IMG/VR virus record: IMGVR_UViG_3300033146_004404
Span: 126,001 to 190,000 of that record
From: a virus
DNA: 64,000 bases
Strand: one strand, 5' to 3'
The notes under the pieces were generated by a model. That model worked only from the letters and a program-made list of their open reading frames with translations. It searched no databases and was not told where the DNA came from. This document shows positions 20,031-27,522 of this stretch, piece after piece. The first letter of the stretch is position 1; each line of letters begins with the position of its first letter. The translations under genes and the position numbers were made by a program.

Positions 20031-21983
20031 TCAAGTTTCGATTCCTGTTGTTGGATATCTTTGAACCTCAAGAATTGTTTTAAATCCTGAAGCGTTGATG
20101 TTGTGAGTAATCTTCTTTATTAGATAATATCCAGTTAGGTAACTCTGGCTCAATATCTTTTTATTTGAACTTTTACTATATTCATTATAGCTTCTGTATA
20201 CGTTTATCTTTATGTAATATTGAAATGGCTGTAGTGAAGAATCAAACATAAAGAACGGATCTCCAAGTATCTCAATAGTTCCAGTAAATATACCATCATT
20301 CATATTTTGAACTACTTTCGTAGCAATTACATTAGCTCCCCCTTCTCCATTATCTTCAACAATCTTATTTACTAATGAGAAACTTCCATTATTAATTTTA
20401 TCAGTCAATGCAGATGTTATATCAGCAGGTGCTGATCCTTGATTGTTATCCGTTTCCTTATTAGGTGCTGAAATCAAAGCGTCAAGATTTTCACCTTTAA
20501 CTACAATACTCTGATTAAGTTGGACAAAATCCAAACTATTTTTTACGTTAAAATTTTTTATTAATGAAGTAGGTGACTGCATATAATCATAACTTCTAAC
20601 AAAACCTTGCTTTGTATTATCAAGTCTTCTATAGAAGAATCTGATAATAACTATAGTGTCAGTTATTGCTCCGTCTCCAAGATCTGTCGTTTGTTCATTT
20701 ATAGAATATGTATATTTAATTGGCTCAAACGCTGTAGAGTCATATTTCTTAGTAGTGTTATCCATTATCTTCTTTACAACTTCAGCATCTGTTATGTACT
20801 TATTAGTATTTTTATTTCTTAAAATACAAGGAACTTTACTAACAAAATCGTTAAGAAGATTTTTCAATGACATAAATTCATTTATAATTTTTCCTGTCAT
20901 TTCCCCGTTTGCGCTTGTTTCATATCTTGGTTCACCACCAAGAGACAAACTTATATTAAGCCATTTTGCACTTTCTTCTAAGTCTTTTCTTTGTGCTCTT
21001 GTTAAAGATCTTGGATAGGTTTTAGAAGCTCCTTCTTTCGACGATACTGCCCATTGTATTGGAAGATCACTCGGAACTCCATAATCAACATTTGAACCCA
21101 AAGCACTAGTCACGTCATTAGGCAATATTGGTTTTGATGGTGCCGATGATGTACTTCCTGCTAATACTCCTTGCACTACTTGAACTCTTCCTCCAGTAGC
21201 TGAGTATATTTGCCGAGCTATACCATTAAATAGTTTCTTCGGAGTTCCTTTCATTAAAGCAAAGCGTTTAATTATTTTAGTCTTATCTAAGAATGAATTT
21301 GAAATAGAAACTCCTTTTACATCAGCAGACATTCCTTTTTGGGTTAGATTAAACTCTAGCCCCATCATCATGAAGTAAGTCCATGGGCTTTTAATATAAA
21401 GAGATCCTTTTTTTGAATTTGTAGTTCTAGCTTTCCATTCAGGAGATGATTTCAAAGCTGGTCTATAAACGTCTGTGCCGCCTCCAGGATCAGAGTATCC
21501 AAATCTAATTCTAAAATTTATATTAGATGAAGGATTTGGCATAAATTCTAGCACTGCTTTAGGAGTTGCCTTTGCTAATGAATTCATAGCAATTTCATTC
21601 CCTCCTTTAACTGCAACCATAGACTTTATTATGATGTTCTCAAGTCTCTCAAGATCTTTATCAAACAATTGAAGCTGGCAGTTTATAACTCCACCAGAAT
21701 CTTCTAATGTAACGTTCTCAAAGTAATTATCAAATCTTAATGAACTTTCATCTCCTTGTTTGAGAGGAACTGAATAAGTGTCACTAGCCGCTCGTGAAGT
21801 TACTGTAGTCCACTCATTTTTAGAAGATGGAGTTATTTTATTTAAATTTGATTCTTCTGTTATATTTGTTCTAAATTGAATTTCAACCCAAGGGATTGAA
21901 GGTAGTATTCCAGTCGCACTTTGGTTTGTGTTGTTTGCATCTAGCTTAAATGAATCTTCTGCTCTTACTATTTCTTTTGCCAT
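20031..21983 (-). CDS. Baseplate hub protein, gp27-like
   Basis: A 650-residue protein. The N-terminal part has beta sequence typical of hub domain 1 (WVEIQFRTNITEE, RFDNYFENVTLEDSGGV, then CQLQLFDKDLERLENII). The C-terminus ends YYLIKKITHNINASGFKTIL-EVQR; a strand reading 'GYYxIKKITHxIxxxGFxTxLEVxR' is common at the end of gp27/gp44/gpD-type hub proteins. These form the trimeric hub through which the spike, tape measure and DNA pass. The first gene of the tail operon in transcription order, just behind a late promoter motif and AGAGG ribosome site. Exact equivalence to gp27 is uncertain; a hub role is likely. Confidence 0.65.
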   Translation of the reverse strand: MAKEIVRAEDSFKLDANNTNQSATGILPSIPWVEIQFRTNITEESNLNKITPSSKNEWTTVTSRAASDTYSVPLKQGDESSLRFDNYFENVTLEDSGGVINCQLQLFDKDLERLENIIIKSMVAVKGGNEIAMNSLAKATPKAVLEFMPNPSSNINFRIRFGYSDPGGGTDVYRPALKSSPEWKARTTNSKKGSLYIKSPWTYFMMMGLEFNLTQKGMSADVKGVSISNSFLDKTKIIKRFALMKGTPKKLFNGIARQIYSATGGRVQVVQGVLAGSTSSAPSKPILPNDVTSALGSNVDYGVPSDLPIQWAVSSKEGASKTYPRSLTRAQRKDLEESAKWLNISLSLGGEPRYETSANGEMTGKIINEFMSLKNLLNDFVSKVPCILRNKNTNKYITDAEVVKKIMDNTTKKYDSTAFEPIKYTYSINEQTTDLGDGAITDTIVIIRFFYRRLDNTKQGFVRSYDYMQSPTSLIKNFNVKNSLDFVQLNQSIVVKGENLDALISAPNKETDNNQGSAPADITSALTDKINNGSFSLVNKIVEDNGEGGANVIATKVVQNMNDGIFTGTIEILGDPFFMFDSSLQPFQYYIKINVYRSYNEYSKSSNKKILSQSYLTGYYLIKKITHNINASGFKTILEVQRYPTTGIET

Positions 21984-21998
21984 TAATTTTCCTCTGGT

Positions 21999-22009
21999 AT
22001 TATCTTTTC
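21999..22009 (-). promoter_or_regulatory. Late promoter motif variant (GAAAAGATAAT)
   Basis: GAAAAGATAAT on the minus strand, 15 bases upstream of the hub gene ATG at 21983. It is the likely main promoter of the tail block. It diverges from the plus-strand motif at 22019. Confidence 0.55.
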
Positions 22010-22018
22010 AATAAAAAA

Positions 22019-22029
22019 GTAAAGTTATA
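22019..22029 (+). promoter_or_regulatory. Possible late promoter motif (GTAAAGTTATA)
   Basis: GTAAAGTTATA, 26 bases before the ATG at 22056. With the minus-strand motif at 21999-22009 it makes a compact divergent promoter pair. Confidence 0.4.
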
Positions 22030-22055
22030 CTTATAATGAATATAAGGTTTGTAAT

Positions 22056-22223
22056 ATGAAATTTAGTGAAGTAAAGAAGATGATAGGCAAGAAGGTTTCA
22101 AGTAAAAGACTTAAAGAGATCATAAATAAAATAACTCCTTCTGAGTTTCAAAAAGAGATTAGAGGGAAAGGATCTATATTAGATATAATAAAAAGGAAAA
22201 TAAAAAATGAAAAGGACTCATAA
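22056..22223 (+). CDS. Small basic protein, unknown
   Basis: A 55-residue frame, MKFSEVKKMIGKKVSSKR onwards, ending in NEKDS. It is lysine-rich and predicted to be mostly helical, with no cysteine or membrane segment. AAGG lies nine bases before the ATG and a late-type motif lies upstream. Its last 17 bases overlap the start of the following membrane protein gene in another frame, so the two are probably translationally coupled. No family recognised; the coupling and clean reading frame are the reasons to call it real. Confidence 0.55.
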   Translation: MKFSEVKKMIGKKVSSKRLKEIINKITPSEFQKEIRGKGSILDIIKRKIKNEKDS

Positions 22224-22404
22224 AGAAAGCATAACATTAAACGTATTAGTAATTGCATCTCTGTTAGCTGTAATAATCACACCTTTTGTAAACTTTGGAA
22301 TTCCAATGCTTATTCTTGAAGTGTTAGCTCACATAGTAGTTTCAGGAGTGTGTTTAACAGCAATTGTAGTTGGTTTTGTGTTAAATCTTATGAACGTTCA
22401 GTAA
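22207..22404 (+). CDS. Small membrane protein, unknown
   Basis: A 65-residue protein with two hydrophobic helices, about residues 13-34 (VLVIASLLAVIITPFVNFGI) and 38-62 (ILEVLAHIVVSGVCLTAIVV), after a short positively charged N-terminus (MKRTHK). The topology suggests an inner-membrane hairpin. A second gene of a two-gene plus-strand unit, overlapping the 55-residue protein; its stop abuts the convergent gene ending at 22405. A holin or antiholin is conceivable from size and topology, but no lysis gene is seen nearby, so I do not assign that role. Confidence 0.6.
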   Translation: MKRTHKESITLNVLVIASLLAVIITPFVNFGIPMLILEVLAHIVVSGVCLTAIVVGFVLNLMNVQ

Positions 22405-23028
22405 CTAAGGTCTATTGATGTTAGTTACATTAGTAGTAGACACAGGATTATTAACTGATAATGTAGTTATCGGTCTTGCGTTTATTGCTGTGTTTATTCT
22501 ATCCGTTAATTCGGTTGGTGAATAAGCAACCTTCACTTTAGTAAAGTTAATTTCAGCTGGCTGTAAAGTCTTATTTAATTGTGTTATCCACGGATCATTA
22601 AAAGGATAAACCATTCTATCAAAATGAGTCCATCCAGCACTTACCATCCTTGGCTGTATTATCATGTTTGAATGATATCTTCTATAAGCAGTCCTTGCTA
22701 TATTAGGTCTATTCATTTTTAAAAATCTATAAAACAAATGCGGTTGCATCTGCTGACTACCTTTCTTTATTAAATAGATAGTTTTCGCTAGCCACATCTT
22801 ATCACTCATGTTTAAATAATGGAGATTGATTCCGTCAGTGTAGTGACCTGAAACATGAACGAAAGTTCTTGGGCCTGAGTATAAAACTAAAATTAACGGA
22901 TTCGGATCTCTCTTCCAGTTCGAATATCTCATTGAGTAGATACAGCCAAAAATTAATTGTTTTCCGTTTGTTCTCTGTAGAGCATATCTCCTACTTCTTA
23001 ATTTCGAGAGTAACCAAGAAACTATCAT
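22405..23028 (-). CDS. Conserved phage protein of unknown function (GINLHYL motif)
   Basis: A 207-residue, very basic protein. It begins MIVSWLLSKLRSRRYALQ and contains NPLILVLYSG ... YTDGINLHYL. Small proteins with a 'PLxLVL ... GxNLHYL' pattern are widespread in T4-like myoviruses and usually have no assigned role. The C-terminal 50 residues are Thr/Asn-rich and probably flexible. It is the third gene of a leftward operon starting from the divergent promoters at 23541-23551 and ends by abutting the convergent membrane protein gene. Confidence 0.55.
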   Translation of the reverse strand: MIVSWLLSKLRSRRYALQRTNGKQLIFGCIYSMRYSNWKRDPNPLILVLYSGPRTFVHVSGHYTDGINLHYLNMSDKMWLAKTIYLIKKGSQQMQPHLFYRFLKMNRPNIARTAYRRYHSNMIIQPRMVSAGWTHFDRMVYPFNDPWITQLNKTLQPAEINFTKVKVAYSPTELTDRINTAINARPITTLSVNNPVSTTNVTNINRP

Positions 23029-23030
23029 AA

Positions 23031-23213
23031 TTAGCTACCACCAGTTTGGATTTGTTCTTTTAGTTCTACGTAGTATTTACCTGAAGATGTCATTGAGACT
23101 ATAACACCGTTGAACTGAAGTTTTGTTTTAGTATTTACAACTTCACAGTTACCAGACTCCTCTTTTGAAAGAAACTGCCAGTTACTTTTATCCATTTCAA
23201 TTAATACTTTCAT
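23031..23213 (-). CDS. Small hypothetical protein
   Basis: Sixty residues with an alternating polar/hydrophobic pattern suggesting a small beta barrel or SH3-like fold (KLQFNGVIVSMTSSGKYYVE). No family recognised. It overlaps the upstream basic protein gene by one base (TAATG) and lies two bases before the next gene, so the three are made as a coupled operon. Confidence 0.55.
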   Translation of the reverse strand: MKVLIEMDKSNWQFLSKEESGNCEVVNTKTKLQFNGVIVSMTSSGKYYVELKEQIQTGGS

Positions 23214-23464
23214 TATCTTTTAGCCATACTTCTTTTTCTTTTAGCGTTGATAGAAGCCATCTTACTCTTCATCTTTCTTGCTGCACGTTTTCCAGCTCTC
23301 TTTCTTTTGCGAATTTCAGATGGAGACATTTTAACTTCTCTTCTACCTTCTTCGTTGTTTAGGATTTTATATCCTTCTCTGTCAGTAGTATATCTAATTT
23401 TCCACTGACCTTTTCTAACAACTCTTTCTCTTTGCATCATTTCAGTTATTTCTTTTAATTTCAC
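23213..23464 (-). CDS. Small highly basic protein, probably virion- or DNA-associated
   Basis: An 83-residue protein. Its second half is almost wholly Lys/Arg/Ala/Met (KRAGKRAARKMKSKMASINA, then KRKRSMAKR). Basic tails of this 'AARKxKxKMxxIxxKRxxSM' type recur in T4-like phage small proteins; a DNA-binding or head-core function is plausible but unproven. It starts with GTG after AAAGGAG and is the first gene of a three-gene leftward operon behind the late promoter motif at 23541-23551. Confidence 0.55.
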   Translation of the reverse strand: MKLKEITEMMQRERVVRKGQWKIRYTTDREGYKILNNEEGRREVKMSPSEIRKRKRAGKRAARKMKSKMASINAKRKRSMAKR

Positions 23465-23540
23465 GTTTAAACTCCTTTAGTTCTTTTCCAGTCAATTAAA
23501 TTATATTCTAAGTTTTTCAAATTACTTTCCTCTCTACTGT

Positions 23541-23551
23541 ATTATCTTTAC
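23541..23551 (-). promoter_or_regulatory. Late promoter motif GTAAAGATAAT (leftward)
   Basis: Exact motif on the minus strand, serving the genes at 23464-22405. It faces away from the plus-strand copy 24 bases to the right, making a divergent pair. Confidence 0.65.
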
Positions 23552-23574
23552 GTAAATACTTTTGAAATACTGCT

Positions 23575-23585
23575 GTAAAGATAAT
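23575..23585 (+). promoter_or_regulatory. Late promoter motif GTAAAGATAAT (rightward)
   Basis: Exact motif, 34 bases upstream of the ATG at 23620. It is flanked by a short inverted repeat (TACTG...CAGTA). Confidence 0.65.
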
Positions 23586-23619
23586 AATAACAGTAGTTAG
23601 CAAATAGGAGATTAGTAAA

Positions 23620-24117
23620 ATGATACTAGAACAACTTTTAGAAGAAATAAAATATGGAAAAGAATTCGTTGACTCTAAAAATACAATAAAAGATATAGGC
23701 AGCTTTATTGACGAGGACTATGACATACTTCTTGTTGGTAAAAGATCTTCTGCTTTACTTGAAGGCTGTGACAACACAAAATCTTTTATTAAAAAATTAA
23801 ATAGAGCATCAAGAAACTACCAAGAGTTCGAGAACAAGATTCTTGAAGGAACTAAAGTTTCTTCCATTTATGCAAAAATGAAAATGGATTCAATTGTAGA
23901 GGATATCAATGCTTCAATAACTGAACTTGATAAATCACCAAAAATCTTAAGAGAGTCAAATAAAGATGCAGTTGTAAAAACTATTGCATGTCTTGAACAC
24001 GGGATTTCACTTATTGCCGAACATACATCTTTAGGTGCAAGACAGATAACTGAAGGTAAACAAGTTTTACAGTCTTTCATAAATAAAGAGAAGCGCCTCA
24101 TAGAAGAGGTACTATAA
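23620..24117 (+). CDS. Hypothetical helical protein, possibly head-associated
   Basis: A 165-residue protein, predicted nearly all-helical, with one Cys at about residue 48 and another near 126. No family recognised. The N-terminus MILEQLLEEIKYGKEF vaguely resembles the leader of the neighbouring capsid-targeted proteins but lacks their N-S-G block; LLE-G at 46-48 would fit a prohead protease site. It is a single-gene unit with its own late motif, ribosome site TAGGAG and terminator. A scaffold or internal head protein is possible; this is inference. Confidence 0.55.
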   Translation: MILEQLLEEIKYGKEFVDSKNTIKDIGSFIDEDYDILLVGKRSSALLEGCDNTKSFIKKLNRASRNYQEFENKILEGTKVSSIYAKMKMDSIVEDINASITELDKSPKILRESNKDAVVKTIACLEHGISLIAEHTSLGARQITEGKQVLQSFINKEKRLIEEVL

Positions 24118-24149
24118 AAAAAAGACATCCAATTGGATGTCTTTTTTTT
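24116..24149. terminator. Bidirectional terminator between convergent genes
   Basis: Stem AAAGACATCC / GGATGTCTTT around an AATT loop with A-run and T-run on either side, so it works for both strands. It separates the genes ending at 24117 and 24165. Confidence 0.9.
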
Positions 24150-24164
24150 ATTTTCTTCTACTTT

Positions 24165-25805
24165 CTAGTATTTTCTAGTATTTTCTAGTATTTTCTGTTT
24201 AAGGGTTATAGTAGCTTCGTTCGTAGGCTTCTTTTTCATAACTTCAGCAATTTTTTTATCAACTTCTTCAGCCATAATTTTTTTAAAATAATTCATAACT
24301 TTTACTTTGTTTTTAGAATATTCTTTCTTAGCGTCTTCAAGTTCTTTAAGTCTACCAAGCTTAGCAGCAAGTCCAGGAACTTTCTTTAAGAATTCCTCTC
24401 TTGGCGCTTTTCTTTTCATGACGCTTAAAGCTTTAACTCTTTTACTAATAGGAACGATCGCTTTATATTCTTCTCTCATTTTCTTAGGCATCAATCCAAA
24501 AAGTCCCATACCACCAGCATTTGTAATACCAGCATGTCCGCCCATTTCTTCATCTATAATGTTAAAAGCCCAAGTATTATATTTATTTTCAAACTTAGCT
24601 CTAACTTTAGTTAATGACTCTTTCATTATTTCAACAAGGTTAATTGCATCTTTAACTTCTTTAGGAGCTTCAGGACTAAGTGACATCTGGAAGAATCCCA
24701 TTCCATTCCAACTTCTAATCATTGAAAAGTATTTTTTAACATCTGGATCATCATTAGGAACTGTAAATCCAAGATATCTAGAAGGCTGTTTAGCACCAGA
24801 AAGTTCAGATAGCACAATATACTTTCCTGCTTTCTTAAAATAAAGTTCTTTATCTTCAAAGTCTTTTACATTCTTTTCTTTTAATTTTTCTGGAGAGTTA
24901 AGGAATTTTGATTTATTTCCTTTCTTAACTTCCATTGCTAATTCCCTGAAGCCACTTTTTATAAGCTGTTTTCTAATTTCATCTGCTTCTTTCTGGCTAG
25001 GCTCTTTCTTTCTATTTAAAGCGTTCTGTCCTTTATTTGCTAAATTTATAGCTGCAGCTAATTTCTTAGAATAAGTATACATTGACATTAAACTATCACC
25101 GCTGTTTTTAATAAACAGTTTAGAAGCAACAGGAGACTTCATTGGGCCTCTAGCAAACTGAGAAAGATAAATGAACAATCCATTAATTATTTTAAATTCT
25201 TTCTTAGCGGATGGTTTAAGTCCAAGTGCTGAAGAAAGTTTTTCTTTAAAAGTAGCACTATCAGTATCTGAAAATGCTAATACTGCTTTTGCATCAACAC
25301 CTTTAGAAACTATTTTAGTTGCTAAATGTTCTGTATCTGATCTGAAATCTGTAGCGCCGGTCTTTCCGCCACCTGTTGAACGTGGAGTTTCAGTCTCATG
25401 ATGGTCTGAATGAAAGTTGATTGCACCGTTTTTAATTAATGCAGCTACTTTAGGGCCAAATTTTTCAAACCTGTCAAAGTCAACAACAATAATTACTTGA
25501 TTAGCTGATTTCTGTAAAGCTTTCTCTACATGCTGTTGGGTAGAACCATCTGTTACATCTTTATATACGATTCTACTATCTATAATTTTATAGATCTGCT
25601 TGTCTGTCTTTCCTGGATTTTTCTTCTTGAATTTTTTGAAAAGCTGGTTGTGTAACTGTTTTCTAATCATCTTCGCTGAACCAAGTCCGTCCGCATCGTC
25701 ATGGTGTAAAATTTTAAATGACTGAGCAGTAGGAGGTAATCTAATACCTGCCTCGTTGATCATTTCAGCTTTGCTCTCATTTAATATACTCATAAAATTT
25801 TTCAT
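24165..25805 (-). CDS. DHH-family phosphoesterase with capsid-targeting-like leader
   Basis: A 546-residue protein. It has the DHH motifs: HHDDADGLGSA (34-44), VVDFDR (107-112), SDHH (133-136) and a late GGHAGITNAGG as in the DHHA1 substrate-binding part. DHH enzymes (RecJ, NrnA, cyclic dinucleotide phosphodiesterases) hydrolyse phosphodiester bonds in DNA, oligonucleotides or signalling nucleotides with manganese. Residues 1-18 (MKNFMSILNE..., ending INE before AG) resemble a prohead-cleaved leader, so I infer packaging in the head. The middle 200 residues are a family-foreign Lys-rich insertion. Last gene of a leftward operon of leader-bearing proteins. The substrate cannot be told from sequence. 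Confidence 0.75.
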   Translation of the reverse strand: MKNFMSILNESKAEMINEAGIRLPPTAQSFKILHHDDADGLGSAKMIRKQLHNQLFKKFKKKNPGKTDKQIYKIIDSRIVYKDVTDGSTQQHVEKALQKSANQVIIVVDFDRFEKFGPKVAALIKNGAINFHSDHHETETPRSTGGGKTGATDFRSDTEHLATKIVSKGVDAKAVLAFSDTDSATFKEKLSSALGLKPSAKKEFKIINGLFIYLSQFARGPMKSPVASKLFIKNSGDSLMSMYTYSKKLAAAINLANKGQNALNRKKEPSQKEADEIRKQLIKSGFRELAMEVKKGNKSKFLNSPEKLKEKNVKDFEDKELYFKKAGKYIVLSELSGAKQPSRYLGFTVPNDDPDVKKYFSMIRSWNGMGFFQMSLSPEAPKEVKDAINLVEIMKESLTKVRAKFENKYNTWAFNIIDEEMGGHAGITNAGGMGLFGLMPKKMREEYKAIVPISKRVKALSVMKRKAPREEFLKKVPGLAAKLGRLKELEDAKKEYSKNKVKVMNYFKKIMAEEVDKKIAEVMKKKPTNEATITLKQKILENTRKY

Positions 25806-25807
25806 TT

Positions 25808-26167
25808 TTAATCCTCATCCTCATCTTCATCGTCTCTTTCTTTAACTTTACCTTTGAAGATTTCTTCTATTTCTTTTTTAACAAGTTCAAGCTTATCCAT
25901 TGCAACTTCATGAAGTTTTTCAACATCTGCTTCTTTTTCATCGTCATCATCTCTACCTCGTCCAAGACCAGGACCAGAGAATGGCCCGCCCATACGCATG
26001 CCATTTCCTCTATTGCAAATGTCACGTTTGATGAATTTTAATTCTCTAAGCAGATTAGAGAACGCTCCAAGAAGTCTACTTTCAGCTTCCATAGTTTTAA
26101 ACTGACTGACATCAGATTCGTTTATAATCACTCCTGAGTTTTTTTTCATTTCTTCCATTAGGTTCAT
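25808..26167 (-). CDS. Small acidic-tailed protein with capsid-targeting-like leader
   Basis: A 119-residue protein opening MNLMEEMKKNSGVIINE, nearly the same leader as proteins at 27412, 54351, 57075 and 60243, with predicted processing after E17 (INE before S). After it comes a short helical domain, a Gly/Arg-rich linker (GGPFSGPGLGRGR), a charged helix, and a fully acidic tail of Asp/Glu. No enzyme motif. The acidic tail could keep a basic partner or DNA at bay inside the head. It lies 2 bases before the DHH gene, with AGGAG before its ATG. Confidence 0.65.
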   Translation of the reverse strand: MNLMEEMKKNSGVIINESDVSQFKTMEAESRLLGAFSNLLRELKFIKRDICNRGNGMRMGGPFSGPGLGRGRDDDDEKEADVEKLHEVAMDKLELVKKEIEEIFKGKVKERDDEDEDED

Positions 26168-26176
26168 TTTTTTCTC

Positions 26177-26506
26177 CTAGAAAACTTCTTCTTCAGTTTC
26201 CTTGTCCTTATCTTCACTATTTAAGTCTTCATCATTTTTCTTGACTCTAACTTGCACTAAAGGATATTTTTGTTTATCTATTCTTATGCTTTTACCAGTT
26301 TGTTTGAAATCAGCTACTGCTTCTTTCCCTATCCACTTTTTGAAAAGCATGAAGTCGTTTAAGGATTTTTCAAGAACAAAAGCTTTGCCTGTGTCAATTT
26401 GTTTCATTACTACTACAGGGCCTGATTTAATTTCACTTTCTAAAAATTTTACTTTCTGTCCTCTTTGTGTCTCACTTTGCTGTGTTATAAATTCATTTAA
26501 TGTCAT
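26177..26506 (-). CDS. Hypothetical protein in leader-protein operon
   Basis: A 109-residue protein, not recognised. It opens MTLNEFITQQSE, reminiscent of T4 internal-protein leaders, and has a possible processing site KFLE before SE at residue 23-24, but it lacks the N-S-G block of its neighbours. The rest alternates strands and helices with many Lys, then ends in a Glu/Asp-rich tail. It is third from the end of the leftward operon, behind AAGGGA. The space upstream carries a perfect 26-bp palindrome and copy 2 of the two-hairpin element. Confidence 0.55.
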   Translation of the reverse strand: MTLNEFITQQSETQRGQKVKFLESEIKSGPVVVMKQIDTGKAFVLEKSLNDFMLFKKWIGKEAVADFKQTGKSIRIDKQKYPLVQVRVKKNDEDLNSEDKDKETEEEVF

Positions 26507-26528
26507 GGTTCCCTTCTGAATTTTGATA

Positions 26529-26554
26529 TATGTCGGAAATTAATTTCCGACATA
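26529..26554. repeat. Perfect 26-bp palindrome
   Basis: The half-site TATGTCGGAAATT is followed directly by its exact reverse complement. It has no T-run on either side, so it is a poor terminator; as RNA it would form a hairpin in the leader of the 26177-26506 gene; as DNA it could be an operator. Confidence 0.8.
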
Positions 26555-26612
26555 GAGAACCACAGTTCTCATTAATAATATAGTAGAAATCAGAGATTTC
26601 TACTTAGTAGAT
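26555..26612. repeat. Two-hairpin element, copy 2
   Basis: GAGAAC-CACA-GTTCTC (26555-26570), ATTAATAATATA, then GTAGAAATC-AGA-GATTTCTAC (26583-26603) and TTAGTAGAT. It matches copy 1 at 1835-1891 with compensating stem changes, and overlaps the last codons of the gene ending at 26600. Confidence 0.7.
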
Positions 26613-27412
26613 TTTCTTGCTTTAACTTGTAAGTCTTTCAGAAATCTAACAGTGTTTTTAGCAACAACACTATTTTTTGCTAAACCACTTAGTCCAACTA
26701 TAATAGTTCCAATAGCAGCTACTACTTTACCAGCTATAGTACCAATATTTTTTACTTGTACTATAGGACCTAGTGATTTATTATGCTCTGTTTCTAATTG
26801 CCACAACGCACCTTGGTTAGCTACTTTCTGCGCATCAAGTACTAGAGCTTTTCTGCTTTTATCGAAAAGCATTTCAACGCCTGTAACTTTTTCAGCAGCT
26901 CCAATCAAAACTTTTGCTTCTCCATCTATAGGATTAGGTCCTATATCATGAATGAATCCCTCGATTTCCATTGAGGAAAAAACAGCAAATGCTATAAATC
27001 CAATTACAGCAAATATACCTCCAGTTATAATTAAATGGTTTAGCGTATCATCTTTTTTAATTAGTTTTAGAAATTCATAATATTGTTTTTCTAAAACTTT
27101 ATATTCTTTTTTCAGTCTTGAGACTGAAGCCTTGTCTTTTTTTTGTTTTGCTGTGATAAGATCTTTTTGTAAGCCTTCGAAATTTCTAAGAAGTACTTTA
27201 CAATTTTTTATTGCACCTTCTGTGAGTTTAGCGTCGCCTTTCTTGCCTTTGCTTTCAAGTTTGTCTTTTCTAGTCTCTAACTTTCTTATCATTTTTCTCA
27301 TTGCTTTTAGCTGAGACTCTGATGACCTTAAACCTTCATTAAGTTCATAAACTCCTGAGTTTAACTTAATCTCTTCCATTAACGACATAATACTATTATC
27401 TATATTGCTCAT
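26600..27412 (-). CDS. Capsid-targeted-like protein with helical domain and two membrane segments
   Basis: A 270-residue protein. Residues 9-26 are the shared leader (MSLMEEIKLNSGVYELNE), with predicted cleavage before G27. Residues 30-130 form a Lys/Glu-rich helical region. Then come two hydrophobic segments, about 130-150 (ITGGIFAVIGFIAFAVF) and 228-248 (VVAAIGTIIVGLSGLA), and a short basic tail. The same arrangement is seen in the proteins at 54351, 56326, 57075 and 60243. I infer an internal virion protein ejected into the host envelope. It is the first gene of the leftward operon; GAGG and a late motif lie upstream, and the first ATG has the best ribosome-site spacing. Confidence 0.65.
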   Translation of the reverse strand: MSNIDNSIMSLMEEIKLNSGVYELNEGLRSSESQLKAMRKMIRKLETRKDKLESKGKKGDAKLTEGAIKNCKVLLRNFEGLQKDLITAKQKKDKASVSRLKKEYKVLEKQYYEFLKLIKKDDTLNHLIITGGIFAVIGFIAFAVFSSMEIEGFIHDIGPNPIDGEAKVLIGAAEKVTGVEMLFDKSRKALVLDAQKVANQGALWQLETEHNKSLGPIVQVKNIGTIAGKVVAAIGTIIVGLSGLAKNSVVAKNTVRFLKDLQVKARKSTK

Positions 27413-27441
27413 ATTTTTACCTCTATTCTCTTTATTATAAT

Positions 27442-27452
27442 ATTATCTTTAC
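27442..27452 (-). promoter_or_regulatory. Late promoter motif GTAAAGATAAT
   Basis: Exact motif followed by ATTATAATAAA on the minus strand, 29 bases before the ATG at 27412. It probably drives the whole leftward leader-protein operon to 24165. Confidence 0.65.
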
Positions 27453-27522
27453 AAGTACGTTTTTTTTCTTTTCTGTTTTTTTTGGTAAGATATGTCGTAT
27501 ATACATAAAGGAGAAATAATTA

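Noticed and set aside
22207-22404. Holin assignment for the small two-helix membrane protein
   Set aside because: No endolysin or spanin nearby, and size with topology alone is not enough.
1836-26570. Conserved mini-peptide MRTVVL on the minus strand of both two-hairpin elements
   Set aside because: The ATG has no ribosome site and the frames diverge at once after six codons; the inverted repeat explains the conservation better.
26555-26612. CRISPR array
   Set aside because: Only one unit per locus; no repeat-spacer periodicity and no cas genes in the window.
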